A stretch of 64,000 nt of DNA from Streptomyces sp. WAC 01529 (GCF_003945545.1 NZ_CP029617.1:6061001-6125000); one strand, 5' to 3'. Positions 1 to 9,045 are shown, numbered from the stretch's first letter. Translations and numbers: made by a program. Notes: generated by a model from the letters alone, not told the origin.

Positions 1-625
1 CGCCGAGGTTCGCCGCCTCCATCGCGCCCGGCCCGCCGCCCGTCGCGACGGTGAACCCGGCGCGGGCCAGCGCACGGCCGAGGCGCGCGGCGCCCGCGTA
101 CGCCTCCGTGCCGCGCGCCATCGCGTGGCCGCCCATCACGCCCACCACGCCCGCCCCGGCGAGCAGTTCGTCCAGGGCGTCGGAGATCGAGTCGTCGTGT
201 ATCGCGCGCAGCATCGAGGAGAAGACGTCGCCGTCGGCCTTCGTCCGCTGGAACCAGTCGTAGGCGTGGGCGTCCGGCGTCGCGTCGTACCCGCCGCCGG
301 CGAGGCCCGCGAAGAGGTCGCCGGGGGTGTAGAGCAGCCCCCGGTAGGGGTTGAACGGCAGGCCCGGGACCGGCGGGAAGACCAGCGCGCCCGCGGCCCG
401 CACCTTCGCCGCCGCGTCCTCGCGCATGGGGCAGCCGAGGAAGACGGCGCCCGCGACATCGGCGGTCAGCAGGGCGGAGGTGCGCTCGGTCAGGTCGACG
501 GCCTGGACGCGGCAGCCGGCGAGCGCGCCGCGCCCCCAGACCTCGTCGAACTCGGCGAGGGATTCGATCTCCCGGTCCTCGCCGGTCGGACGCGGGGCGG
601 AGGCGGGTTCGTCAGTGGGCTGCAT
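1..625 (-). CDS. LOG-family Rossmann-fold protein, C-terminal part beyond window
   Basis: The 208 visible residues begin MQPTDEPASAP and continue on the minus strand off the left edge. The visible end reads VATGGGPGAMEAANLG, the nucleotide/phosphate-binding GGGPGxMEA signature of the LOG/lysine-decarboxylase-like Rossmann family. An earlier VVGVMGGH segment is the first glycine-rich strand-loop. An N-terminal domain of about 120 residues precedes the Rossmann core, so it resembles the larger actinobacterial LOG-like proteins rather than the short cytokinin-activating LOG enzymes. The ATG at 625 is the first in-frame start. The gene is divergent from the HAMP kinase, with about 245 bases between. 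Enzyme activity (nucleotide phosphoribohydrolase) is a family inference only; the second motif (PGGxGTxxE) lies outside the window. Confidence 0.75.
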   Translation of the reverse strand, partial: MQPTDEPASAPRPTGEDREIESLAEFDEVWGRGALAGCRVQAVDLTERTSALLTADVAGAVFLGCPMREDAAAKVRAAGALVFPPVPGLPFNPYRGLLYTPGDLFAGLAGGGYDATPDAHAYDWFQRTKADGDVFSSMLRAIHDDSISDALDELLAGAGVVGVMGGHAMARGTEAYAGAARLGRALARAGFTVATGGGPGAMEAANLG

Positions 626-870
626 CCGCCCATACTAGGAGTCCCGTCTGAAGCGGCCCCGTGCGGGAACGCGGGTCCTTGGACGTCACGGATCACGGTG
701 CGGCAGGGCATCGTGGCCCCGGGGGCGCGGCCGCCCGGCTCACTGCGTATTTTTGTACGGCCGTGAGCAGACGGTGAAGATTGTGGAAAGTCGGTTGGCG
801 GCCCCGGCAGGCGCGTGTGCTGTCTGTCGGGGCGGTCCTTTGTCGTGGTATCCGAGCGAAAGAGGTCATC

Positions 871-3800
871 ATGGCTGAGGCGGCGGTCGAGAAGGGGCGC
901 TCGGTGCCACGATCGCGGTCCTCTCGTGGGGGCGGCGGGGTGGGCGAGCCGGAGCTGCGGCAGTTGCTGGCGGGACTCACGGCCGTACGGGACGGGGACT
1001 TCGGGACGAGGCTGCCGGACGAGGGCGACGGGCTGATCGGTGAGATCGCCGACGTCTTCAACGGCATGGTCGACCAGCTGTCGCTCTTCACCTCCGAGGT
1101 GACCCGCGTGGCCCGGGAGGTCGGCACCGAGGGGACCCTGGGCGGGCAGGCCATCGTGCCCGGTGTCTCCGGGACGTGGGCGGATCTCACCGATTCCGTG
1201 AACGCCATGGCGGGCAATCTGACGACCCAGGTCCGGGACATCGCCCAGGTGGCGACCGCGGTGGCCAAGGGCGACCTGTCGCAGAAGATCGACGTGGACG
1301 CCCGCGGGGAGATCCTGGAGCTGAAGGAGACCGTCAACACGATGGTCGACCAGCTCTCCGCCTTCGCCGACGAGGTCACGCGCGTCGCCCGCGAGGTCGG
1401 CAGCGAGGGCCGGCTGGGAGGCCAGGCGCAGGTGCCGGGCGTCGGCGGCGTCTGGCGGGACCTCACCGACTCGGTGAACCTGATGGCAGGCAACCTCACC
1501 GACCAGGTCCGTAACATCGCCCAGGTCACGACGGCCGTGGCCAAGGGCGACCTGTCGCAGAAGATCCAGGTCAACGCCCGCGGCGAGATCCTGGAATTGA
1601 AGGAGACCATCAACACGATGGTCGACCAGCTCTCGTCCTTCGCCGACGAGGTCACCCGCATGGCGCGTGACGTGGGCACCGAGGGCATCCTGGGCGGCCA
1701 GGCCGACGTCAAGGGCGTCTCGGGCACCTGGCGGGACCTGACCGACTCGGTCAACAGCATGGCGGGCAACCTGACGGCCCAGGTGCGCTCGATCGCCCAG
1801 GTGGCGACCGCGGTGGCCGGGGGCGACCTGTCGCAGAAGATCAAGGTCAACGCCCGCGGGGAGATCCTGGAGCTGAAGGAGACCATCAACACGATGGTCG
1901 ACCAGCTCTCCGCCTTCGCCGACGAGGTGACGCGCGTGGCGCGCGAGGTCGGTACCGAGGGCAACCTCGGCGGCCAGGCGACCGTCCGCGGGGTCTCCGG
2001 CACGTGGAAGGACCTGACCGACAACGTCAACGTGATGGCGTCGAACCTGACGGGCCAGGTGCGCTCCATCGCCCAGGTCGCCACGGCGGTGGCGCGGGGT
2101 GACCTCTCGCAGAAGATCACCGTCGAGGCGAAGGGCGAGGTCGCCGCGCTCGCCGGGGGCATCAACACCATGGTCGACACGCTCTCGGCCTTCGCCGACG
2201 AGGTGACGCGCGTGGCGCGCGAGGTCGGCACGGAGGGCCAGCTCGGCGGTCAGGCCCGCGTCCCCAATGTCGCGGGTACCTGGAAGGACCTCACCGACAA
2301 CGTCAACTCGATGGCGAACAACCTGACCAACCAGGTGCGCAACATCGCGCTTGTCACCACCGCGGTGGCCAACGGCGACCTGTCGAAGAAGATCGACGTG
2401 GACGCCCGCGGCGAGATCCTGGAGCTGAAGACGACCATCAACACGATGGTCGACCAGCTCTCGGCGTTCGCCGCCGAGGTGACGCGTGTGGCGCGCGAGG
2501 TCGGCAGTGAGGGCAGACTGGGCGGCCAGGCCGAGGTCGAGGGAGTGTCGGGCACCTGGAAGCGCCTGACCGAGAACGTGAACGAACTGGCAGGCAACCT
2601 CACCCGGCAGGTACGCGCCATCGCCGAGGTGACGAGCGCGGTGGCCGAGGGCGATCTGACGCGTTCCATCACCGTCGACGCCTCCGGCGAGGTCGCCGAA
2701 CTCAAGGACAACATCAACGCCATGGTCGAGTCGCTGCGCGAGACGACCATGGCCAACCAGGAACAGGACTGGCTCAAGTCCAACATCGCCCGCATCTCCG
2801 GGCTGATGCAGGGACACCGGGACCTCGCCGTCGTCGCCGAGCTGGTGATGGACGAGCTGGCCCCGCTCGTGGGCGCCCAGTACGGAGCCTTCTACCTCGT
2901 CGAGGAGGCGTCCGGGTCCGCCGAGCTGGCTCTGGTCGGGTCCTACGGCCGCCCCATCGACAGCGTCGGCCGCCGGCGCTTCCGGCTCGGGGAGTCCCTG
3001 GTGGGGCAGGCGGCGCGCAGCAGGCGGCCCATCGCCGTCAACCACCTTCCGGCGGACTACGTCAGCATCTCGTCCGGGCTCGGCCAGGCCGCGCCGGGCA
3101 GCTTGATGGTCGTACCGATCCTCGTCGAGGACCAGGTCCTCGGCGTCATCGAGCTGGCGTCGTTCGAGCAGTTCACCCCCGTACACCGGGACTTCCTCGA
3201 ACAGCTGATGGAGACGCTGGGGGTGAACGTCAACACCATCGTCGCCAACGCGCGCACCGACGAGCTCCTCGAGGAGTCGCAGCGGCTGACGGCTGAACTC
3301 CAGGAGCGCTCGGCGGAGTTGCAGGTCCAGCAGGACGAACTCCAGCGCTCCAACGCCGAACTGGAGGAGAAGGCGGCACTGCTCGCGGCCCAGAACCGCG
3401 ACATCGAGACGAAGAACCTGGAGATCGAGCAGGCCCGCCAGGAACTGGAGGCGCGGGCGCAGCAGCTCTCCCTCACCTCCAAGTACAAGTCGGAGTTCCT
3501 GGCCAACATGAGCCATGAGCTGCGCACCCCGCTGAACAGCCTGCTCATCCTCGCTCAGCTGCTCGCGCAGAACCCGACCCGCAACCTGACCGCGAAGCAG
3601 GTCGAGTACGCGGGCATCATCCACTCGGCCGGCTCCGACCTGCTCCAGCTCATCAATGACATCCTCGACCTCTCCAAGGTCGAGGCGGGCAAGATGGACA
3701 TCAACCCCGAGCAGGTGGCGCTGCACAAGCTGCTGGACTACGTCGAGGCGACCTTCCGGCCCATGACGACCCAGAAGAACCTCGACTTCACCATCAGCAC

Positions 3801-5184
3801 CGCCCCCGACGTGCCGTCCGACCTGCGCACCGACGACTCGCGGCTGCGGCAGGTCCTGCGCAACCTGCTCTCCAACGCGGTCAAGTTCACCGAGCGCGGC
3901 AGCGTCGAACTCCGCATCGAAAGGGCCGGGGACAGCGAGGTGCCGACCTCCGTCCGGCGTGGCGAGGCGATGCTGGCCTTCCGGGTGAAGGACACCGGCA
4001 TCGGCATCGCTGAGCATCAGCTCGAAGCCATCTTCGGCGCGTTCCAGCAGGCCGACGGCACCACGAGCCGCAAGTACGGCGGAACCGGCCTCGGCCTCTC
4101 CATCAGCCGGGAGATCGCCCACCTCCTGGGCGGCGTGGTCGTCGCCGCGAGCACGCCGGGGCAGGGCAGTACGTTCACCCTCTACCTGCCCGTGACCCGC
4201 GCCGAGTGGGAGACCGCGGCCGAGGCCGCGCCGATCACCCGGGCGGCGCCCGTCCGCGCGGTGGACGCGGGGCAGGACGCCCAGACCGCCCCGGAGCCCC
4301 GCCGCAAGCGCCGGCTGCTCGTGGTCGAGGGGCGGGCGCGTGGCCTGCTGTCCCTGGTCGCCGAGAGCGCTGTCGCCGACCTCTCCGGCAGCCAGGAGCT
4401 CTCAGCTAAGTCGGCGGAAGCGGGCATCGAGGTGATCACCGCGGTCGGCGCGGTGGAGGCGGCCGAGAGCCTCGCCGCGGGCGCCTGCCACTGCGTCGTC
4501 CTCGAACTGGACATGCCCAAGGATGAGGCGCTGCGGTTCCTGGACGCGATGGACGGCGACACCGCGGTGACCTCGGTGCCCGTGCTCGCGCACAACAGCC
4601 GCCGCCTGGACCCGGCACACGAGCAGCGGCTCCAGTCCCGTTCGCACGCGCGCCCCCTGGAGCTGATCTCCAGCCTGGACGAGCTGCGCGAGCGCATCGC
4701 GCTGCACCTCTCCGCCGAGCAGCCCGGGGACGTGGTCCCGCTGGTGCGGGGGAAGGAGATCGGCGAGCCGCTCCCGGCGGCCGTCGGCGGCGGCCTCTCC
4801 GGGCGTGTGGTGCTGGTCGTGGACGACGACGCCCGCAATCTGTACGCCATCAGCGGCATCCTGGAGATGCACGGCATCCAGGTGCTGCACGCCGAGAACG
4901 GCCGCAAGGGCATCGAGACCCTGCGCAGGAACCCGGAGATCGACCTGGTCCTGATGGACGTGATGATGCCCGAGATGGACGGGTACGCGGCGACCACGGA
5001 GATCAGGCAGGACCCGGCCTACGCGGCGCTGCCCATCATCGCCGTGACGGCGAAGGCCATGCCGGGCGACCGGGAGAAGAGCTTGGCCTCCGGGGCCAGT
5101 GACTACGTCACCAAGCCCGTCGACGCCAATGACCTCATCGCCTGTATCGGGCGCTGGCTCGGTGAGGAGCCGTCGGCGCGATGA
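871..5184 (+). CDS. soluble poly-HAMP hybrid histidine kinase
   Basis: The protein has 1437 residues and no membrane segment. Residues about 40-640 are tandem HAMP units: seven of the GDLSQKI...NTMVDQL type alternate with six of the EVGTEGxLGGQA...DLTDSVN type, giving a 92-residue repeat. A GAF domain (about 645-790) and a coiled coil (about 792-875) follow. Next come HisKA with phospho-acceptor His882 in SHELRTPLNS and a HATPase with N-box Asn1002 and glycine boxes DTGIGI and GGTGLGLS. A first receiver-like domain (about 1150-1280) lacks the acidic pair. The last receiver is intact (VVDDD; LMDVMMPEMDG with Asp1363; KPVD). The layout resembles Nik1-type kinases and the streptomycete OsaA-like kinases. 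The ATG at 871 is preceded by AAAGAGG. The stop overlaps the next start (ATGA), so translation is probably coupled to the phosphatase. The stimulus is unknown. Confidence 0.93.
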   Translation: MAEAAVEKGRSVPRSRSSRGGGGVGEPELRQLLAGLTAVRDGDFGTRLPDEGDGLIGEIADVFNGMVDQLSLFTSEVTRVAREVGTEGTLGGQAIVPGVSGTWADLTDSVNAMAGNLTTQVRDIAQVATAVAKGDLSQKIDVDARGEILELKETVNTMVDQLSAFADEVTRVAREVGSEGRLGGQAQVPGVGGVWRDLTDSVNLMAGNLTDQVRNIAQVTTAVAKGDLSQKIQVNARGEILELKETINTMVDQLSSFADEVTRMARDVGTEGILGGQADVKGVSGTWRDLTDSVNSMAGNLTAQVRSIAQVATAVAGGDLSQKIKVNARGEILELKETINTMVDQLSAFADEVTRVAREVGTEGNLGGQATVRGVSGTWKDLTDNVNVMASNLTGQVRSIAQVATAVARGDLSQKITVEAKGEVAALAGGINTMVDTLSAFADEVTRVAREVGTEGQLGGQARVPNVAGTWKDLTDNVNSMANNLTNQVRNIALVTTAVANGDLSKKIDVDARGEILELKTTINTMVDQLSAFAAEVTRVAREVGSEGRLGGQAEVEGVSGTWKRLTENVNELAGNLTRQVRAIAEVTSAVAEGDLTRSITVDASGEVAELKDNINAMVESLRETTMANQEQDWLKSNIARISGLMQGHRDLAVVAELVMDELAPLVGAQYGAFYLVEEASGSAELALVGSYGRPIDSVGRRRFRLGESLVGQAARSRRPIAVNHLPADYVSISSGLGQAAPGSLMVVPILVEDQVLGVIELASFEQFTPVHRDFLEQLMETLGVNVNTIVANARTDELLEESQRLTAELQERSAELQVQQDELQRSNAELEEKAALLAAQNRDIETKNLEIEQARQELEARAQQLSLTSKYKSEFLANMSHELRTPLNSLLILAQLLAQNPTRNLTAKQVEYAGIIHSAGSDLLQLINDILDLSKVEAGKMDINPEQVALHKLLDYVEATFRPMTTQKNLDFTISTAPDVPSDLRTDDSRLRQVLRNLLSNAVKFTERGSVELRIERAGDSEVPTSVRRGEAMLAFRVKDTGIGIAEHQLEAIFGAFQQADGTTSRKYGGTGLGLSISREIAHLLGGVVVAASTPGQGSTFTLYLPVTRAEWETAAEAAPITRAAPVRAVDAGQDAQTAPEPRRKRRLLVVEGRARGLLSLVAESAVADLSGSQELSAKSAEAGIEVITAVGAVEAAESLAAGACHCVVLELDMPKDEALRFLDAMDGDTAVTSVPVLAHNSRRLDPAHEQRLQSRSHARPLELISSLDELRERIALHLSAEQPGDVVPLVRGKEIGEPLPAAVGGGLSGRVVLVVDDDARNLYAISGILEMHGIQVLHAENGRKGIETLRRNPEIDLVLMDVMMPEMDGYAATTEIRQDPAYAALPIIAVTAKAMPGDREKSLASGASDYVTKPVDANDLIACIGRWLGEEPSAR
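1000..2740 (+). repeat. 276-bp intragenic tandem repeat encoding HAMP pairs
   Basis: The same stretch recurs at exactly 276-bp spacing; for example CAGAAGATC occurs at 1282, 1558 and 1834, in phase with the reading frame. About six copies are visible, very similar in DNA sequence and not only in protein. They look like recent duplications or are being homogenised by recombination. Confidence 0.9.
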
Positions 5185-7592
5185 CCACCTCCCAACCCCT
5201 TGAGGGCTCCGCCGCCTCGCCGGACCCCCACGTACCCGAACCCCGCGCGGAGAGCACCGACGTGGGCAGGCTCGCGGCGACGGTGGAGCGGCTGCGCGGC
5301 GAGATCGCCGCCGCGCAGGCGGCGGCCGACGGCCGCGCCCTGATCGAACTCGCCAAGGGCGTGCTGATCGAGCGGCTGCGGTGCGGACCCACCATGGCCG
5401 CGCAGCAACTGGCCTCGCTGGCCGAGGAGGCGGGCGTCACCCAGCTCGAACTGGCCGCGGACATCGTCAACCAGTCGTCCCAGGACCAGCTCACCGAACT
5501 CGCCAGCGAGTTCGCGAGCCGGGCCAACGACGATCCGCCCCCGGAGCAGGCCGAACCCTCCATCGGTGTCCGCCTGCGGACGGCGGAGAGCGGCGCCCTC
5601 GCCGCGGGCGACACCCAGGCGGCCGCCTCCTCGCTCCTGGCACACGCCCTGGCCCCGCTGGGCGCCGTCGCCGTCGCCGTGTGGAGCGCGGGCGCCGACG
5701 CGTCGCTGGCCCTCGCGGGGCACGCGGGCTTCAGCGAGGGCGAGGCCGACCGCTGGCGTTACGTGCCCCCGGGCGTCTCCACCCTGGCCCGCCGTGCGCT
5801 GATGGAGCGCCAGCACGTGCACATCACGGACATGTCCGCGGAGGGGCTGCCGTCCATCGGCCGGGGACGTCACCCCCGCGGCGGGCGCATCGCGCTCCCG
5901 GTGGGCACCGGCGGCCGGGTCAACGGCGTCCTGGAGATCTGCTGGCCGGATCCGCTGGAGCCGCAGCCCCCGCAGATCCTCCGCCAGCTCGACGCGCTGG
6001 CGGAGCTGTGCGCCCACACTCTGGAGAGCCGCCCGGACGTGACGGCCCCGCCCTCGGCGGAGACATGGGTGCCCAGGCCCGACCTCTCCGAACTGGTGGA
6101 GCTGGCGGAGGGCCTGTACGACCCCGCCCTGGTCCTGGTGCCGTACGTGGGCCCGGACGGGCAGCTGACGGACTTCCGTGTCCACCACGTCAACAGCAGC
6201 TTCGTCGACCCCGCGGGCCGTCCGCGCAGCGCCGTGAACGGGGCGCTGCTGCTGGAGGCCTATCCGATGGCCGTCGGCGACAGCGAACTGTACGAGAAGA
6301 TCGAGCGGGTGTACGCGACCGGTGAGCCGTTCCGTACCCGCCGGATGACCCTGACCGCGCTGGTCGGCCAGGTCTCCCTCGCCGCGGTCGCCGATGTCAG
6401 CATCAGCCGCCACGGGAGCTGCGTGCTGCTCATCTGGCGCATAGAGGACGAGGCGGCCCGGCTCGCCCATCTCCTGCAGCACGCCCAGCGCCTGGGGCGG
6501 ATCGGTGGTTTCGAGGAGAACGTCGTCACGGGCGAAGTCACCTGGAACGATCAGCTGTTCGACCTGTACGGCCGGCCGCACGACGCGCATCCCGTGCCCC
6601 TGGAAGCGCTGACGTCGTACGCCCATGTCGACGACGCCACCACCATCCGCCGCTTCCTGCGCGCCGTGCTCCACCACCGCAGATCGTCCTCGGCCGCCTT
6701 CCGCCTCGAACGGCCCGACGGCGTCACCCGGCACATGCGGGTGATCGCCGAACCCGTCCTCGACGCCGACGGCAGACTGCTCTCCGTACGAGGCGCCTAC
6801 CAGGACATCTCTTCCCAGCACTGGACCGAGGTGGCGCTTGCGGCCACCCGCGACCAGCTGGCGCACACCGAGCAGCAGGCCGCCGAGAGCGACCGGCTGA
6901 CCCTCCAGTTGCAGCACGCGATCATGCCTCCCACCCAGGCGCCGCTGAGCAGTCCGGGCCTGCAGATCGCCGTGCGGTACCGGCCCGCTGAGTCGGAATC
7001 CATGGTCGGCGGGGACTGGTACGACGCGGTGACCCTGCCCTCGAAGCAGATCATGCTGTGCGTGGGCGACGTGGCCGGACACGGGATCGAGGCCGCCACC
7101 AGCATGGTGGTCCTGCGCAACGCCATGCGGGGCCTGGCCGTCACAGGGGCCGGACCCGGGCAACTGCTGTCCTGGCTGAACATCGTGGCCCACCACCTGA
7201 CCGCCCACGTCACCGCCACGGCCGTGTGCGGTCTGTACGACCCGGAGCGGCACACCCTGCGCTGGGCGCGGGCCGGGCACCTGCCGCCGGTGCTGCTGCG
7301 CGGACAGCAGGCGGCACCCCTGCCCGCGACCGGGGGCATCCTGCTGGGCGCCCTCGCCGACGCCGACTACGAGGAGCAGGAACTGAGTCTGGAGCCCGGC
7401 GACACCCTGCTGATGTACACCGACGGACTCGTCGAGCGCCGTGACGAGTCGGTCCAGGACTCCCTGGCCCGGCTGCTGACCTCGGCGGGCCCCCCGGCCG
7501 CGAACCTGGAGCAGCAGCTCGACAGGCTCCTGACGCACAGTGCCTCCGACACCGACGACGACACCTGCCTGATCGGTGTGCGGGTCACCTGA
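5181..7592 (+). CDS. ANTAR-GAF-PAS-PAS-PP2C (SpoIIE-type) phosphatase
   Basis: This 803-residue protein should dephosphorylate a phospho-serine anti-anti-sigma factor. Residues about 50-98 (ALIELAKGVLIERLRCG...LAADIVN) match the three-helix ANTAR RNA-binding fold. A GAF domain (about 136-283), a weak PAS (about 297-430) and a clearer PAS/PAC (about 437-545, ending GAYQDIS) follow. The PPM/SpoIIE domain (about 580-803) has the metal-binding residues Asp612 in VGGDWYDA and Asp630 in GDVAGHG, then YTDGLVERR and a terminal DDTCLIGVR. All expected acidic residues are present, so it should be active. The start overlaps the kinase stop by 4 bases. ANTAR domains normally act in antitermination; fused to a phosphatase they may serve only as a dimerising or RNA-sensing input. 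Confidence 0.92.
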   Translation: MTTSQPLEGSAASPDPHVPEPRAESTDVGRLAATVERLRGEIAAAQAAADGRALIELAKGVLIERLRCGPTMAAQQLASLAEEAGVTQLELAADIVNQSSQDQLTELASEFASRANDDPPPEQAEPSIGVRLRTAESGALAAGDTQAAASSLLAHALAPLGAVAVAVWSAGADASLALAGHAGFSEGEADRWRYVPPGVSTLARRALMERQHVHITDMSAEGLPSIGRGRHPRGGRIALPVGTGGRVNGVLEICWPDPLEPQPPQILRQLDALAELCAHTLESRPDVTAPPSAETWVPRPDLSELVELAEGLYDPALVLVPYVGPDGQLTDFRVHHVNSSFVDPAGRPRSAVNGALLLEAYPMAVGDSELYEKIERVYATGEPFRTRRMTLTALVGQVSLAAVADVSISRHGSCVLLIWRIEDEAARLAHLLQHAQRLGRIGGFEENVVTGEVTWNDQLFDLYGRPHDAHPVPLEALTSYAHVDDATTIRRFLRAVLHHRRSSSAAFRLERPDGVTRHMRVIAEPVLDADGRLLSVRGAYQDISSQHWTEVALAATRDQLAHTEQQAAESDRLTLQLQHAIMPPTQAPLSSPGLQIAVRYRPAESESMVGGDWYDAVTLPSKQIMLCVGDVAGHGIEAATSMVVLRNAMRGLAVTGAGPGQLLSWLNIVAHHLTAHVTATAVCGLYDPERHTLRWARAGHLPPVLLRGQQAAPLPATGGILLGALADADYEEQELSLEPGDTLLMYTDGLVERRDESVQDSLARLLTSAGPPAANLEQQLDRLLTHSASDTDDDTCLIGVRVT

Positions 7593-7612
7593 GCCGCCCG
7601 GACAGGGGCGGG

Positions 7613-7649
7613 CCCCGGCCGACCGACCCTTGGTTCGGGCCGGCCGGGG
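7613..7649 (+). terminator. possible hairpin between phosphatase and STAS gene
   Basis: CCCCGGCC (7613-7620) can pair with GGCCGGGG (7642-7649) around a 21-base loop in the 115-base gap after the phosphatase. It could weaken read-through, so the STAS/anti-sigma pair may also have its own promoter. This is weak because the loop is long and no T-run follows. Confidence 0.3.
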
Positions 7650-7707
7650 GCACCAGGGATAATGGGCATACTGGGCACGATGTCCTGGAGGAAAGCGGGA
7701 GGACGAT

Positions 7708-8070
7708 GTGAACGACCCGCATGAGGGGAATGCGAGGGCGGATGAAGCGGCGCCTGGGAGCGAGCAGCTGAGAATCTGCCCTCTGACCGACCGAGTCGGC
7801 GTGGAGGTGGCCGGCGAGGTGTGTCTGCCCACACACACGGTGTGGGAGCAGGCCTTGGAGCGGGTGGCCCAGCGGCACCACGGCTCGTATCACTTCGATC
7901 TTTCGGCACTGACTTTCATCGACATGGCTGGAGCCACCGCCCTGGCCGTGACCGCCCAGAGTCTGCACGGCGAGCAGCGGCTCGTGCTGGAGAGCCCGCC
8001 GCCCGCCCTGAGCCGTCAGCTGGAGTTGTTCTGGCCTGATCTGTCTGCAATCGAGGTGGCCGTTTCATGA
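7708..8070 (+). CDS. STAS-domain protein without phospho-serine
   Basis: The 120-residue protein shows a STAS core: VEVAGEV, then FDLSALTFIDMAGATALAVTAQSL, and a C-terminal SRQLELF helix. In SpoIIAA/BldG-type anti-anti-sigma factors the loop reads DSSG and carries the phosphorylated serine. Here it is Asp72-Met73-Ala74-Gly75, with no Ser or Thr. The protein therefore probably cannot be switched by serine phosphorylation and may be a constitutive binder or a scaffold. The GTG start at 7708 follows GGAGG. The end overlaps the next gene by 4 bases, indicating coupled synthesis with the MEDS/HATPase partner. Confidence 0.87.
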   Translation: MNDPHEGNARADEAAPGSEQLRICPLTDRVGVEVAGEVCLPTHTVWEQALERVAQRHHGSYHFDLSALTFIDMAGATALAVTAQSLHGEQRLVLESPPPALSRQLELFWPDLSAIEVAVS

Positions 8071-8999
8071 GTGCCATGACCGAGACCGAACCCTTCGTCC
8101 ACCCGGCGCTGTTCTACCGAGGCGAGCGGGAGTACTTGGCGGGCACCGTGCCGTTCCTCCTCGAGGGTCTGGACGCGGGCGAGGCCGTGGCCGTGGCGGT
8201 CCCCGAGGCCAATCTGGAACTCATCCGCGGCGAGCTGGGGGCACGGGCCGCTCAGGTCAAGCTCCTCGACATGACGCAGGTAGGACGCAATCCGGGCCGG
8301 ATCATCCCGCGGGTGCTGCGTGCCTTCGCCGACGCCCACCCCACCGGACGGGTGCGGATCATCGGCGAGCCCATCTGGGCCGGGCGCACCCCGACGGAGT
8401 ACCCCGCCTGCGTACAGCACGAGGCGCTCATCAACCTGGCCTTCCAGGGCCGTGAGGTGACGATCCTCTGCCCCTATGACGCGGTGAGCCTGGAGGAGAC
8501 GGTCCTCGCCGACGCCTACGCCACGCACCCCACGATCATCGAGGCCGGTACGGAGGGCACCAGCGCTGCCTACGCCCCCGAAGCGGTGATCTCGCGTTAC
8601 AACGAGCCTCTGAGAGCACCCGATGACGTGCCGCAGATGCGCTACGCGGCGCAGACGCTGCCCGACGTACGGCACTACGCCACCCGCCGCGCGGCCGCGC
8701 TCGGCATGCACGAGTCCCGGTTGCAGGACTTCGCCCTCGCCGTGGCCGAGCTGACGACCAACAGCGTGGTGCACGGGCAGGGCTCCGGTGAGCTGCGGGT
8801 CTGGCTCCAGGACGGCTCCGTCGTCTGCGAGGTGCGTGACGCCGGGCTCCTCGCCGACCCGCTCGCGGGCCGCCGCCCGCCGCCCCCGGAGCAGCGCGGA
8901 GGGCGGGGACTGCTGATGGTGCACGTGCTCGCGGACCTGGTCCGGATCCACACCGCCCCGGGCGAGGGCACGACCATCCACGGTTACTTTCACTGCTGA
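8067..8999 (+). CDS. MEDS + HATPase anti-sigma factor (RsbA-like)
   Basis: This 310-residue protein has a MEDS (sensory) domain at about 11-165 (HPALFYRGEREYLAGTVPFLLEGLDAGEAV...) and a GHKL ATPase domain at about 195-310. The ATPase has N-box AVAELTTNSVVHG, DAGLLADP and GGRGLLMVHVLAD, as in serine-kinase anti-sigma factors of the RsbW/SpoIIAB class. It should bind a sigma factor or phosphorylate a STAS partner. The start overlaps the STAS stop (ATGA). No sigma-factor gene is in the window, so its target lies elsewhere. A hairpin follows the stop. Confidence 0.9.
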   Translation: MSAMTETEPFVHPALFYRGEREYLAGTVPFLLEGLDAGEAVAVAVPEANLELIRGELGARAAQVKLLDMTQVGRNPGRIIPRVLRAFADAHPTGRVRIIGEPIWAGRTPTEYPACVQHEALINLAFQGREVTILCPYDAVSLEETVLADAYATHPTIIEAGTEGTSAAYAPEAVISRYNEPLRAPDDVPQMRYAAQTLPDVRHYATRRAAALGMHESRLQDFALAVAELTTNSVVHGQGSGELRVWLQDGSVVCEVRDAGLLADPLAGRRPPPPEQRGGRGLLMVHVLADLVRIHTAPGEGTTIHGYFHC

Positions 9000-9016
9000 C
9001 CGCTGTCGCCGCGTCC

Positions 9017-9045
9017 GGCGCGGGCTGCCACAGGGCACCCGCGCC
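9017..9045 (+). terminator. hairpin after the signalling operon
   Basis: GGCGCGGG (9017-9024) pairs with CCCGCGCC (9038-9045), and TGCC/GGCA continue the stem inside. It lies 18 bases after the MEDS/HATPase stop and before the convergent VOC gene, as expected for a GC-rich terminator. Confidence 0.6.

Noticed and set aside
1000..2740. Regular repeats as a possible CRISPR array
   Set aside because: The repeats are 276 bp, in frame and protein-coding, with no spacers.
490..4122. 1210-codon minus-strand open frame opposite the HAMP kinase
   Set aside because: It mirrors the real gene; the product is a repetitive Gly/Arg/Asp-rich string without domains. Long antisense frames are normal at this GC content.
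7660..7680. Internal promoter before the STAS gene (GATAATGGGCATACT)
   Set aside because: TATA-like pieces are present, but no matching -35 at proper spacing could be found.
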